64,000 nt of DNA from Aestuariibacter sp. GS-14 (GTDB lineage: Bacteria; Pseudomonadota; Gammaproteobacteria; Enterobacterales; Alteromonadaceae). Below the pieces are notes generated by a model that was not told the origin of the DNA, made no database searches, and saw only the letters and a program-made list of their open reading frames with translations. Made by a program: the position numbers and the translations under genes. This document shows positions 26,875-35,998 of the stretch, one piece after another. How positions within the stretch are numbered: position 1 is the first letter of the stretch; the number at the start of each line of letters is the position of its first letter. Where the stretch lies: NCBI RefSeq assembly GCF_006494365.1, contig NZ_VHIP01000007.1, forward strand, positions 1-64,000, read 5' to 3'.

Positions 26875-28296
26875 ATGGTTTCGCAGAAGTTAACACGGTT
26901 AGAAAAAGTCGGATTTGGCGCCGGGGATATGGCAGTCAATGTGGTGATCTCCTCAATGATGTTGATCATCACCTTCTTTTACACAGATATATTCGGACTC
27001 AAGCCATCTGACATGGCTTTAATGTTCCTGTTAGTTCGCATCCTCGATGCTATCAGTGACCCACTGATGGGTATGGTGACCGACCGCTACACCAGCCGAT
27101 GGGGGCGCTATCGTCCTTATTTCCTGTTCTTGTCGGTGCCGTTTGGTATTTCCGTCTTTCTGACATTCAGTACCCCTGACGTCGACTACAACGCCAAGCT
27201 TGTGTGGGCGTATTCTACTTATATTTTCGTTACGCTGATGTTTACTGCGGTAACCATTCCTTACATATCACTGATTGGTGTTATGACCGCTGATCCGAAA
27301 GAAAAGCTGTCGGCCAACGGCTATCGTTTGTTCTTTGCCAAGGTGGCAGCGTTTCTGGTAACCATTATTGTGCCCTGGATGGCGGGTGCAGATATGTGGG
27401 ACGGTGACCGCGCCGCAGGCTATCAGGCTGCAATGGGGCTGATGGCAGTGCTCGCAGTGGTGATGTTCATGTTTTGCTTCTTTGCAACCACCGAGCGCCT
27501 TGAGCACGAAGTGGAAGACAAACCACTTAAAGAGCAATTGTCGCTGCTGTTTAAAAACGATCAGTGGCTGATTCTATGTGGCGTGTGTGTACTAGGCACC
27601 ATCGGTTATGTTGTGCGCGGCTCGGTAGCCCTGTACTACGCAAAATATTACCTGGGCGGCGATTCAGGTATGCAGTCATTGTTCTTATCTACCGGCGTGG
27701 GTGCTGCCATTCTTGCCATGATTGCCTCTACCTGGATCACCAAACGTTACTGCAAGGTAAAACTGTTCCGCTTTAGTCAAATGGCAGTAGGCCTGTTATC
27801 TGTGATCATGTATTTTGCGGTTGGCCCGGACGATCTGGTACTGGCGTTTGTGCTGTTCTTCCTGATCAGCTTTGTAGTGGACCTCCACGCCCCAATTTTC
27901 TGGTCTGCCATTGCTGAAGTGGTTGACTATGGTGAAAGCAAAGAAGGTAAGCGCGTTGCCGGTTTGGCATTCGGCGGTATCTCATTCTGCCAGAAAGCAG
28001 GTATGGGTGTGGCGGGTGCATTGGTTGGCTGGTTACTGGCGTATTTCGAATACACGCCGGGCACAGAACAAAGTGAATTCACCCTTACCGGCATAGTACT
28101 AATGCTCACAGTAATATCAGGCTTCTTCCATTATCTGGTGGGTTGGTTGATGAACCGCTACGTGATCACCGACGTCGAATACGCAAAGCTTGCCAAGGTT
28201 GTTGCAGACAATCGCGCAGCCAATGCTAAATCTGATACCACAGTAAGCGACACAATGCCTTCTACCTCTAACATGACACGTGGAGTTCAGTCATGA
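26875..28296 (+). CDS. GPH-family sugar:cation symporter
   Basis: Inner-membrane transporter of 473 residues of the glycoside-pentoside-hexuronide:cation symporter family (MFS superfamily), with about 12 membrane segments. The N-terminal GFGAGDMAVNVV, the loop DPLMGMVTDRYTSRWGRYRPY and the mid-protein cytoplasmic loop are characteristic. It probably takes arabinose or short arabino-oligosaccharides from the periplasm with Na+ or H+. The stop overlaps the start of the cytoplasmic GH43 gene by ATGA, which supports import of oligosaccharides rather than only the monomer. GGAAG precedes the ATG. An ATGATAATA motif lies upstream. Confidence 0.92.
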   Translation: MVSQKLTRLEKVGFGAGDMAVNVVISSMMLIITFFYTDIFGLKPSDMALMFLLVRILDAISDPLMGMVTDRYTSRWGRYRPYFLFLSVPFGISVFLTFSTPDVDYNAKLVWAYSTYIFVTLMFTAVTIPYISLIGVMTADPKEKLSANGYRLFFAKVAAFLVTIIVPWMAGADMWDGDRAAGYQAAMGLMAVLAVVMFMFCFFATTERLEHEVEDKPLKEQLSLLFKNDQWLILCGVCVLGTIGYVVRGSVALYYAKYYLGGDSGMQSLFLSTGVGAAILAMIASTWITKRYCKVKLFRFSQMAVGLLSVIMYFAVGPDDLVLAFVLFFLISFVVDLHAPIFWSAIAEVVDYGESKEGKRVAGLAFGGISFCQKAGMGVAGALVGWLLAYFEYTPGTEQSEFTLTGIVLMLTVISGFFHYLVGWLMNRYVITDVEYAKLAKVVADNRAANAKSDTTVSDTMPSTSNMTRGVQS

Positions 28297-29237
28297 TGAA
28301 TACCAATGAGCCGTTGATCCCACAACGCGCTGACCCGTTTATTTTCAAGCACACTGATGGATTTTACTACTTTACTGCGTCAGTCCCTGCTTACGATGGA
28401 ATTGAGTTACGCCGTGCAGAAACAATCGAAGGCCTGGCGCAAGCGCCGACGCGTATGGTTTGGACTAAGCCCGACACCGGCCCCTACAGTGAGCTTATCT
28501 GGGCACCCGAGATCCATTTCAACGAAGGCGCGTGGTATGTGTATTTCGCCGCCGCCCCGAGCCGCGAAATCAAGGATGATCTGTTCCAGCACCGGATGTA
28601 CGCCATCAAGTGTGACGACGCCAACCCGGTAGACGGCGAATGGGAATTCTGTGGTCAAATTGAAACGCCATGGGATACCTTCTGTCTTGACGCCACTACC
28701 TTCTATCACAACGACGAATTGTATTATTGCTGGGCGCAGAAAGAGCCGGGTATCCGCGGCAACTCAAATCTGTACCTGGCGAAGATGGAAACGCCTACCA
28801 AAATTACCGGTGATATCGCACGACTCACTGTGCCTGAACTGCCTTGGGAAATCATTGGTTTTTGGGTGAACGAAGGGCCAAACGTCATTAAGCGTAACGG
28901 TAAGATCTTCATGACCTATTCCGCCAGTGCAACCGATGAAAACTACGCCATGGGTTTGTTGTACGCAGATCTGGACAGCAATTTAATGGACCCTGCGAGC
29001 TGGACTAAGTCGCAGGAGCCTGTGTTCCTCACGAATGAGCCTAAAGAAATGTTCGGTCCGGGTCACAACAGCTTTACTGTTGATCAGGATGGCAATGACG
29101 TGCTGGTGTATCACTGCCGTCAGTACACCGAAATCGAAGGCGACCCACTGTGGAACCCAGACCGCCACACGTTTGTGAAGCACCTGAAGTGGGACGAAAA
29201 CGGCATGCCGATTTTCGGAAAGCCCGGCCAGCCATAA
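28293..29237 (+). CDS. cytoplasmic GH43 alpha-L-arabinofuranosidase
   Basis: A 314-residue GH43 enzyme without a signal peptide. Catalytic base Asp in PQRADPFIF (about residue 14), Asp in CLDATTFY, acid Glu in WVNEGPNV and the GPGHNSFT blade motif are visible. It resembles the secreted GH43 at 9182-11086 in its C-terminal blades (FMTYSASATDENYAMGLL against FMTYSASFCNTPDYKLGLL) and so belongs to the same exo-arabinofuranosidase-like group. Being cytoplasmic and translationally coupled to the symporter, it should cleave imported arabino-oligosaccharides to arabinose for AraA. GGAG lies upstream in the end of the symporter gene. A second ATG at 28296 is possible. Confidence 0.9.
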   Translation: MMNTNEPLIPQRADPFIFKHTDGFYYFTASVPAYDGIELRRAETIEGLAQAPTRMVWTKPDTGPYSELIWAPEIHFNEGAWYVYFAAAPSREIKDDLFQHRMYAIKCDDANPVDGEWEFCGQIETPWDTFCLDATTFYHNDELYYCWAQKEPGIRGNSNLYLAKMETPTKITGDIARLTVPELPWEIIGFWVNEGPNVIKRNGKIFMTYSASATDENYAMGLLYADLDSNLMDPASWTKSQEPVFLTNEPKEMFGPGHNSFTVDQDGNDVLVYHCRQYTEIEGDPLWNPDRHTFVKHLKWDENGMPIFGKPGQP

Positions 29238-29261
29238 ACACACAACAATAAGCAAAACGCT

Positions 29262-31727
29262 ATGATGAATCCTGTCTTTAAAAAATGGTGTCTGGCGTTT
29301 TGCGCCAGCGCGCTGTTGCCGACATTGTCGGCATGTAGCGCTGATAGCGCTAATCCCCAAGCGCAAGTCTCTGCCGAGCAGGCAAGCTCAGCTGCCGCCC
29401 TCCATACTATGCCAGTTGGCAAATTATTCGACTTGTCTCAGGTACGCATTACCGACGGACCTTTTGCCCATGCAATGCACACCAATGTCAGCTATTTGCT
29501 CGCCATGGAGCCAGACCGGTTGCTTGCGCCCTATTTACGCGAAGCGGGGCTTGCGCCCAAAGAAGATTCCTACGGCAATTGGGAAAACTCAGGATTGGAC
29601 GGCCACATTGGCGGACACTATTTAAGTGCATTGAGTCTGGCGTATGCCTCAACGGGTGATGAAGCCCTGTTACAGCGTTTGCAATATATGCTTAATGAAC
29701 TGCACCGCGCCCAACAAGCAACGGGTGGGTATCTCGGCGGTATTCCAAACAGTCAGGCTATGTGGGCGCAAATTAAAGCCGGTGAAATCAAAGCGGATTT
29801 GTTCAGCCTGAACGACCGTTGGGTACCGCTATACAATATCGACAAGATTTTTCACGGTTTGCGCGATGCCTACGAGATAGCGCATCAGCCCTTGGCAAAA
29901 GCCATGTTAAGTTCGTTGGGCGAATGGATACTCGACACCACGGCCAAGCTTACCGATGACCAATTCCAGCAAATGCTGTACTCAGAGCACGGCGGGCTCA
30001 ATGAAGTGTTTGCCGATATGGCCGCTATCTTCAACGACCCGCGCTATCTAAAGCTGGCTCAGCAGTTTACCCACCAGAAAATTATCCAACCTTTAATTGC
30101 GGGTCAGGATCAACTGACCGGTTTGCACGCCAACACACAAATTCCGAAAATCATCGGTACCCTTCGTGTCGCAGAGTTGAACGATGACGCCGCATGGGAA
30201 AAAGCAGCGACGTATTTCTGGGATACCGTAAGTCAACATCGCAGCGTGAGTATAGGTGGCAACAGTGTGCGCGAGCACTTCCACGATGACAAAGATTTCA
30301 CCCCTATGGTGGAAGACATCGAAGGGCCGGAAACCTGTAACACCTACAACATGATGAAGCTCAGCAAAATGCTGTTTCTTCGCACAGGTGATGCCCGCTA
30401 TCTGGACTTTTATGAGCGCGCCACGTACAACCATATTCTATCCAGCCAGCATCCACAGCACGGTGGCCTGGTGTACTTTACGTCCATGCGTCCCGGTCAT
30501 TACCGCATGTACTCCTCGGTACATGACTCTATGTGGTGTTGTGTTGGCTCTGGTATTGAAAACCATAGTAAGTATGGAGAGTTAGCGTTTACTCACTCAA
30601 ATGGTGAGCTATGGGTAAACCTGTTTATGCCAGCCTCATTACACTGGCAGGAAACCGGTGTTACCGTTACTCAGCGAACCGCCTTCCCCGATAATAACGC
30701 GGTGATTTTAACGGTGAATACCGAACGCGATGACACGCCATTTACCCTAAACCTGCGTCAACCCGGTTGGTCTCAGGGCGAGTTAGTAATTAGTGTTAAC
30801 GGCAAGCCAATACGTGCCGTGTTCACTAACGGATACTGGCAAATAACGCGAGACTGGAACACGGGTGACACAGTAACCTTCAAATTGAACCCAACGCTCG
30901 CCACTGAGCAGTTACCGGACGGCCAGGACTACTATTCTGTGATTTACGGTCCGGTCGTCATGGCAACGCCTGTTAAGGCATTTGAAAAAGAAACGCTGAA
31001 CTTTGTGGCTGACGACAGCCGTATGGGTCACATTGCCGCCGGGCCGGTATGCCCGCCTGAGGCATTGCCAATTATGTTGGGTGAGCCAGAGGCATTCTTG
31101 CAACAGTTACAACGCCCCGATCCTACGTCGCTGTCTTTTGTGGCCAGTGGTAACGTGGCTATTGCGAACCTGGTTGACGAAAACGCCGTTACGCGCCTTA
31201 TTCCCTTCTTCCGTTTGCACGACGCCCGTTATCAGGTGTACTGGCCGCAAATGCCGGAAACCGCGTTCGATGATTACGTAAAAAGTGCTAATGCAAAAGC
31301 GGCTGAACTTGCTGCATTAAAAGCCATGACTGTCGATGTCGTTACGCCTGGAGAGCAACAGCCAGAAGTTGAGCACGACTTCCGCGGTAACCAAACACGT
31401 GCCGGGGTGAATAACGGCATGCACTGGCGCGACGCCACTGGCTTCTTTGAATACCGCTTAAGCAATAAAGCGCTTGAGGCTGGCGTATTGCGGATCACGT
31501 ACTTCAAAGGTGACGTAGGCAGACAGTTCTCGATTTCACTGAACAACGAGTTATTAGCAGATGTATCGCTACCGGTTGGTGAGCCTGAGATGGATTTTTA
31601 CACGGTGGATTACCCGTTAAGTCCGGCTATGCGCAAAGCAAACGTGCTTACACTGCGCTTTAGTGCAGCCCCTGACTCTGTTGCTGGTGGGATATATGGG
31701 ATACGCTTGCTGAAAGATCCAAACTAA
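29262..31727 (+). CDS. GH127 beta-L-arabinofuranosidase (DUF1680 family) lipoprotein
   Basis: Lipoprotein of 821 residues; the signal ends LSA-C (Cys25). It belongs to GH127, which removes beta-linked L-arabinofuranose. In the characterised enzyme, zinc is held by one Glu and three Cys, one Cys being the nucleophile. All four positions are present: Glu357 and Cys359 in GPETCNTYN, Cys426 and Cys427 in MWCCVGSGIENH. An alpha/alpha barrel spans about 55-450, and beta-sandwich domains complete the chain. It follows the cytoplasmic GH43 by 24 bases and is therefore probably cotranscribed, though it works outside the inner membrane. Its presence implies that the natural substrate carries beta-arabinofuranose, as in some pectic side chains or extensin-type glycans. 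Confidence 0.93.
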   Translation: MMNPVFKKWCLAFCASALLPTLSACSADSANPQAQVSAEQASSAAALHTMPVGKLFDLSQVRITDGPFAHAMHTNVSYLLAMEPDRLLAPYLREAGLAPKEDSYGNWENSGLDGHIGGHYLSALSLAYASTGDEALLQRLQYMLNELHRAQQATGGYLGGIPNSQAMWAQIKAGEIKADLFSLNDRWVPLYNIDKIFHGLRDAYEIAHQPLAKAMLSSLGEWILDTTAKLTDDQFQQMLYSEHGGLNEVFADMAAIFNDPRYLKLAQQFTHQKIIQPLIAGQDQLTGLHANTQIPKIIGTLRVAELNDDAAWEKAATYFWDTVSQHRSVSIGGNSVREHFHDDKDFTPMVEDIEGPETCNTYNMMKLSKMLFLRTGDARYLDFYERATYNHILSSQHPQHGGLVYFTSMRPGHYRMYSSVHDSMWCCVGSGIENHSKYGELAFTHSNGELWVNLFMPASLHWQETGVTVTQRTAFPDNNAVILTVNTERDDTPFTLNLRQPGWSQGELVISVNGKPIRAVFTNGYWQITRDWNTGDTVTFKLNPTLATEQLPDGQDYYSVIYGPVVMATPVKAFEKETLNFVADDSRMGHIAAGPVCPPEALPIMLGEPEAFLQQLQRPDPTSLSFVASGNVAIANLVDENAVTRLIPFFRLHDARYQVYWPQMPETAFDDYVKSANAKAAELAALKAMTVDVVTPGEQQPEVEHDFRGNQTRAGVNNGMHWRDATGFFEYRLSNKALEAGVLRITYFKGDVGRQFSISLNNELLADVSLPVGEPEMDFYTVDYPLSPAMRKANVLTLRFSAAPDSVAGGIYGIRLLKDPN

Positions 31728-31747
31728 AATAAGCAAATTTAATAGTA

Positions 31748-32173
31748 ATGGCAAAACAAAAGAAACAAGCAAAAGGCTCCCGAGGCAGCAACCGCAATCT
31801 GACCCAGGATGTGTTAGCTAAATACCGTCAACGCCCCGATACCACCGAAACCGCATCGGGGCTGATTTACCGCATTATTGACGATGCGCAAGGTGAACAG
31901 CCTGGTCCGCATCATCGGGTGAAGGTACATCAGCGCATTATGCTGGGCGACGGTTCGGTTATCGACGACACCTACAAGAAGGGCTTGCCCGAAGACTTTG
32001 CTATTAGCGAAGCCATTGAAGGGCTACAGGAAGCCTTGCCGATGATGTCAGTTGGCGCGCGCTATGAGTTCGTGATCCCACCGGAACTGGCCTGGGGGAA
32101 GCGGGGTAACAGCGGCGCAATTGGGCCGAATGCCGTGATGATTGTAGACGTGCGGTTGGTCGATATTGAGTAA
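31748..32173 (+). CDS. FKBP-type peptidyl-prolyl isomerase
   Basis: A 141-residue cytoplasmic protein with a lysine-rich N-terminus (KQKKQAKGSRGSNRN) and an FKBP domain from about 38 onward: SGLIYRII, GDGSVIDDTY, ISEAIEGLQEALPMMSVGARYEFVIPPELAWGKRG, ending in VDVRLVDIE. Several canonical FKBP binding-pocket aromatics are changed (for example VIEGW appears as AIEGL), so activity may be low. It begins 20 bases after the GH127 stop and may be read through from that operon, but a functional link is doubtful. Confidence 0.85.
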   Translation: MAKQKKQAKGSRGSNRNLTQDVLAKYRQRPDTTETASGLIYRIIDDAQGEQPGPHHRVKVHQRIMLGDGSVIDDTYKKGLPEDFAISEAIEGLQEALPMMSVGARYEFVIPPELAWGKRGNSGAIGPNAVMIVDVRLVDIE

Positions 32174-32291
32174 TTGCAAAAACTGATTAGCATGATTGAT
32201 ATATATCGATATAGTTAATTATTGGTTGTTGTTAGGATACTTCCATCAAATAAATGGTTTTTAATTTATAAAACCAATTGGAGGAAGTATC

Positions 32292-33746
32292 ATGACAAAA
32301 CGTTGCCCATTAACTACCAGTTCAGGTGCGCCAGTTGCGCACGACAATCAAAGCCGCACTGCCGGTGCCCGTGGCCCGGTGACGTTCGACAATCATTACC
32401 TGTTTGAAAAGCTAGCACACTTTAACCGTGAACGTATTCCCGAGCGTGTAGTGCACGCTCGTGGGAGTGCCGCGTACGGTACTTTCACGCTAACTAAAAG
32501 CCTGAGTGATTTCACTATTGCTGATTTCCTGCAAACCGAAGGTCAGCAAACGCCGGTATTTTTGCGCTTTTCTACCGTAGGCGGTGGTCAGGACTCCAGC
32601 GACTACGCCCGCGACCCTCGTGGTTTTGCGGTGAAGTTTTATACCCAACAAGGTAACTGGGACATGGTGGGCAATAATACGCCGGTGTTCTTCCTGCGTG
32701 ATGGCATTAAATTCCCGGACTTCATTCACTCGCAGAAGAAGAATCCGCGCACCAATCTACCGGATCCACAGGCGGTGTATGAGTTTTGGGCGAATAACCC
32801 ACAGTCGCTGCATCAGGCTACTATTCTGATGTCGGACCGCGGCATTCCGGCCTCGTATCGCCACGTTAACGGTTATAGCTCACACACATTGAGCTTCTGG
32901 AACGATAACGGCGAACGGTACTGGGTTAAATGGCACTTTAAAACCAACCAGGGCATTCAAACTCTGACCAACGAAGAAGCGGCCACTCAACCCGCCTTCG
33001 GTGCGCAGCAGGATTTGGTGGAAAGCATTGATAAAGGTGACTTCCCGAGCTGGACGGTGAAGGTGCAAATCATGACCGAAGCACAGGCGCGGGATTACTA
33101 CATTAACCCGTTTGACGTCACCAAAGTGTGGCCGCACAGCGACTTCCCGCTGATTGAAATTGGCCAGCTTGAACTGAATCGCAACGTGGATAATTTCTTT
33201 GCGGAAAACGAACAGGCAGCATTTGCACCGAGCAATTTGGTACCGGGAATTGGCGCGTCGCCAGACCGTATGTTGCAAGCCCGGTTGATTGCTTACCAGG
33301 ATGCACAGCGTTACCGCATTGGTGCGAACTATAACCAAATTCCGGTGAATGCGCCGCGTTGTCCGGTACATCACTACCAGCGAGATGGCGCGTTTGCAGG
33401 GATTAATCCTGCGGTTGCAGGGAGCGGTGCGAACTTCTATCCGAATGACCGTGCTGAACAGGGCGCCCCCGCAGAAGTGCCGGACGTGGCCGAGCCACCC
33501 ATGCCGCTTGAACAAGACGCCTGGTTGGGTATTCACGACAACCGTGACGACGACAACTTCTCACAGGCGGGTGATTTGTTCAGGCTGATGAGCCCGTGTC
33601 AGAAAGGACAGCTGGTTCACAATATCGCAGCAGGGTTACACCAGTGTACCGACGATGTTCAGCAACGCATGCTGGCCCAGTACGAACAGGCAGACCCGCA
33701 GTATGCGGCTATGGTGAAGCAGGCCATTGCGACGTTTCAAAAATAA
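32292..33746 (+). CDS. monofunctional heme catalase
   Basis: Small-subunit heme catalase of 484 residues that disproportionates hydrogen peroxide in the cytoplasm. His55 in ERVVHARGSAAYG is the distal catalytic residue. The distal Asn lies in WDMVGNNTPVFF and the proximal heme Tyr in RLIAYQDAQRYRIG. The start has an excellent GGAGGAAG site. A hairpin TGGTTTT / AAAACCA (32255-32276) stands just before the ribosome site and could affect translation. No OxyR gene is nearby. A strong bidirectional terminator follows. It is unrelated to the arabinan genes upstream. Confidence 0.96.
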   Translation: MTKRCPLTTSSGAPVAHDNQSRTAGARGPVTFDNHYLFEKLAHFNRERIPERVVHARGSAAYGTFTLTKSLSDFTIADFLQTEGQQTPVFLRFSTVGGGQDSSDYARDPRGFAVKFYTQQGNWDMVGNNTPVFFLRDGIKFPDFIHSQKKNPRTNLPDPQAVYEFWANNPQSLHQATILMSDRGIPASYRHVNGYSSHTLSFWNDNGERYWVKWHFKTNQGIQTLTNEEAATQPAFGAQQDLVESIDKGDFPSWTVKVQIMTEAQARDYYINPFDVTKVWPHSDFPLIEIGQLELNRNVDNFFAENEQAAFAPSNLVPGIGASPDRMLQARLIAYQDAQRYRIGANYNQIPVNAPRCPVHHYQRDGAFAGINPAVAGSGANFYPNDRAEQGAPAEVPDVAEPPMPLEQDAWLGIHDNRDDDNFSQAGDLFRLMSPCQKGQLVHNIAAGLHQCTDDVQQRMLAQYEQADPQYAAMVKQAIATFQK

Positions 33747-33760
33747 GTGAGCGTTAAATC

Positions 33761-33791
33761 AAACAAACAGCCCGTCATGGGCTGTTTGTTT
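33761..33791. terminator. bidirectional terminator between catalase and vanA
   Basis: A perfect 13-bp stem, AAACAAACAGCCC / GGGCTGTTTGTTT, with a 5-base loop and A/T flanks serves both converging genes. Confidence 0.88.
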
Positions 33792-33806
33792 ATGGGGTTA
33801 TGATAT

Positions 33807-34892
33807 TTACGCCTGCTTCAGTGATTCAATGATCCGGCGGGCCCGGTTTGCACCCACATCCACGTGAATATCAATCATTTTCTTGCCGTTAAAGCGCTTC
33901 ATATTTTCATACTGGGCTTCAATGACTACCTTGTCCTCATCAAAGGTAAAGGCCGTTTGGTCGAACACCTTTTTCATGGTGTCTTCCACGTTTTGAGTGG
34001 GGTTACTGGCCATGGTCCACAGGTAAAAACAGCTTTCGTCGGTTTCAGGCGTAAGCCCGTGAAAACCGCGCATGTGAAAGCCGCCACGGTCCGGTGAATC
34101 AACCGGTTCGCTGCCTTGTTCCACCGCTCCTGTCCAGATTTCCAGATGTGAGGGGTGAAACACGATCTCCTGCCAGCGGTCTATCTTGCCACTGAACGGG
34201 TAAGCGGCGCTGTAAGTCGGTGGTGGCGTTGAATTCAGCATGTGACGCACTACTTTTACGCTGTTGCCATGCTGTGTTACATCCATTTGAGCATTCATGT
34301 GAATACTGGCGTTACCGCCAATGGTTTTAAGGTGCACGTAACCTAAATGGCTCAGATCCAATAAGTTGTCATGGACTAACTGATAGGGCGCGTTGTAGTG
34401 GAATACATCACCGCTGTAATGATAAGCGGGATTATTGTGAACCGGGTAGTGTGGTGGTTCACAAGTGGGCTCACTGTTTACGTCGCTGCCGAACCAAATC
34501 CAAATTAGCGCGTCCTGTTCTTTAACGACATAGCGCTGCACTTTCGCTCGCGAAGGAATTTTGTCCTGGCCGGGTATTTCGATGACTTTTCCGTCGCCAT
34601 TGAACAATAAACCATGGTAACCACAGCGCACGCCGTTGTCTTCCAATGTACCTGCAGACAAGGGCAAAAACCGGTGACAGCAACGGTCTTCTAACGCGTT
34701 TACTGCGCCGTCGGCAGTGCGAAATAGCACTACGGGCTCATTCAACAGCGTTCGGCCCAGTGGCTTGTCAGTCAATTCACTGCTTAACGCGGCAACATAC
34801 CACATATCCAGAGGGAAGTTGTGGCGTGTGCCTGCGGTGCTTTTTATGGTGTCTTGCGACGCTTCAGTTGGGGAAAATTGTTGTACGGTCAT
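33807..34892 (-). CDS. vanA: vanillate O-demethylase oxygenase subunit (Rieske)
   Basis: Rieske non-heme iron oxygenase of 361 residues that demethylates vanillate to protocatechuate with VanB as reductase. The [2Fe-2S] ligands are Cys71 and His73 (RCCHR) and Cys90 and His93 (RCGYHG). The mononuclear iron site is in NLLDLSHLGYVH. The length and layout match VanA rather than two-subunit ring dioxygenases. The vanB gene is 22 bases upstream on the same strand, and a MarR regulator is divergent from the pair. A related methoxy-aromatic monooxygenase cannot be excluded; no vanillate transporter or protocatechuate gene lies in the window. Confidence 0.9.
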   Translation of the reverse strand: MTVQQFSPTEASQDTIKSTAGTRHNFPLDMWYVAALSSELTDKPLGRTLLNEPVVLFRTADGAVNALEDRCCHRFLPLSAGTLEDNGVRCGYHGLLFNGDGKVIEIPGQDKIPSRAKVQRYVVKEQDALIWIWFGSDVNSEPTCEPPHYPVHNNPAYHYSGDVFHYNAPYQLVHDNLLDLSHLGYVHLKTIGGNASIHMNAQMDVTQHGNSVKVVRHMLNSTPPPTYSAAYPFSGKIDRWQEIVFHPSHLEIWTGAVEQGSEPVDSPDRGGFHMRGFHGLTPETDESCFYLWTMASNPTQNVEDTMKKVFDQTAFTFDEDKVVIEAQYENMKRFNGKKMIDIHVDVGANRARRIIESLKQA

Positions 34893-34914
34893 GGGAAATA
34901 TCTCGGGTGTAGGG

Positions 34915-35868
34915 TTATAGATCCAGTGTCAGCGATGCCGAAACAGCACGTGAACAGCAGGGGGTAAACTGATTGTGTTGCGACTTTTCCTGTTCGGTGA
35001 GATAGGCATCGCGGTGGTCAACTTCACCATCCAGGACGTTCAGTAAACAGGTGCCACATACGCCCTGTTCACAGCTGGCATCGACCTCTATACCAGCGTC
35101 ATCCAGTGCTTCAAGTGCGGTTTGACTTGCTTTTACCGGTATGGTGAGTCCCGAGCGTTTCAGGAATAGTTCGAACGCTTTGTCGCTTCTGGTATCCACT
35201 TTTTCCAGCCCAAAGCGCTCTTGATGCAATGCGTTTGCAGGCCAATTCAGCGTATTTGCGATACTCAGTACTGCGTCCATAAAACTGTTTGGGCCACAGG
35301 TATATAACCCGCTTTGCGCCCCATATTCACCGATGTTCTGTGTAAACCACGCTTTTACTTGTTCGCGGTTGTCTGGCTGAAGTATCCGCACGCGATCGAC
35401 AAAAATTCCATGTTGCAATTCAGTGTCAAACGCAACGCGCTGACCGGGCTTGCTGACATACAGCAAGGTAAACTCCTTACCTTGTTCTGCCAAAGCATGT
35501 GCCATCGACATGATGGGGGTGATGCCAATTCCCCCCGCTACTAACACTGTTTTGGTGTCTTCCGGGTTAAGGGCAAACAGGTTCTTTGGAGGCGAAACTT
35601 TAATGCGCTGACCAGGATGAAATGTCGTATGGATAGCTGCAGAGCCACCGCGAGAATTCGGGTCGCGAAGTACGGCAACACTGTAAGCATAGCGATCAGA
35701 GGGAGAGCTACACAGGGAATACTGGCGTGTGATGGCATCGCTAATACGAATATCAATATGGGCACCCGCTTCAAAGGCAGGCAAAAGCCGGTTAGCTGGA
35801 TCTGTGAAGGTAAGCTTGACCACCGATTCTGATAACGGCGTTATCGCCTGAATAATAACATCGAGCAT
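34915..35868 (-). CDS. vanB: vanillate O-demethylase reductase subunit
   Basis: A 317-residue flavin reductase with a plant-type ferredoxin domain at the C-terminus. The FMN/FAD-binding barrel (RQYSLCSSPSD), the NAD-binding domain (LVAGGIGITPIMSMA, YTCGPNSFMDAVL) and the [2Fe-2S] cluster motif CEQGVCGTCLLNVLDG are in the order expected for phthalate-dioxygenase-reductase-like VanB. It passes electrons from NAD(P)H to the VanA Rieske centre. First gene of vanBA; its promoter region is shared with the MarR gene and contains a 28-bp palindrome. Confidence 0.92.
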   Translation of the reverse strand: MLDVIIQAITPLSESVVKLTFTDPANRLLPAFEAGAHIDIRISDAITRQYSLCSSPSDRYAYSVAVLRDPNSRGGSAAIHTTFHPGQRIKVSPPKNLFALNPEDTKTVLVAGGIGITPIMSMAHALAEQGKEFTLLYVSKPGQRVAFDTELQHGIFVDRVRILQPDNREQVKAWFTQNIGEYGAQSGLYTCGPNSFMDAVLSIANTLNWPANALHQERFGLEKVDTRSDKAFELFLKRSGLTIPVKASQTALEALDDAGIEVDASCEQGVCGTCLLNVLDGEVDHRDAYLTEQEKSQHNQFTPCCSRAVSASLTLDL

Positions 35869-35910
35869 AGAGGCATCTTGGTTTAACTAATCATTAACAT
35901 TATTAAATGG

Positions 35911-35938
35911 CAATATGGTTGATATGTCAACTATATTG
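35911..35938. promoter_or_regulatory. 28-bp palindromic operator between vanB and marR
   Basis: The sequence reads CAATAT at one end and ATATTG at the other, with GTTGATATGTCAAC at the centre. Of its 14 base pairs, 12 are symmetric. It lies 43 bases before vanB and 61 before the MarR gene, as expected for a site bound by the adjacent regulator to control both directions. Confidence 0.7.
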
Positions 35939-35998
35939 AAGCTACTCAATGTTTATGATTGTCGCTAAGATAGGTGTTTTAATTTCCAGATACTCTTA

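Noticed and set aside
32880-33536. 218-residue open frame on the minus strand opposite the catalase
   Set aside because: It lies wholly inside a securely identified catalase gene, has no family resemblance and is His/Arg/Val-rich as expected from the antisense of coding DNA.
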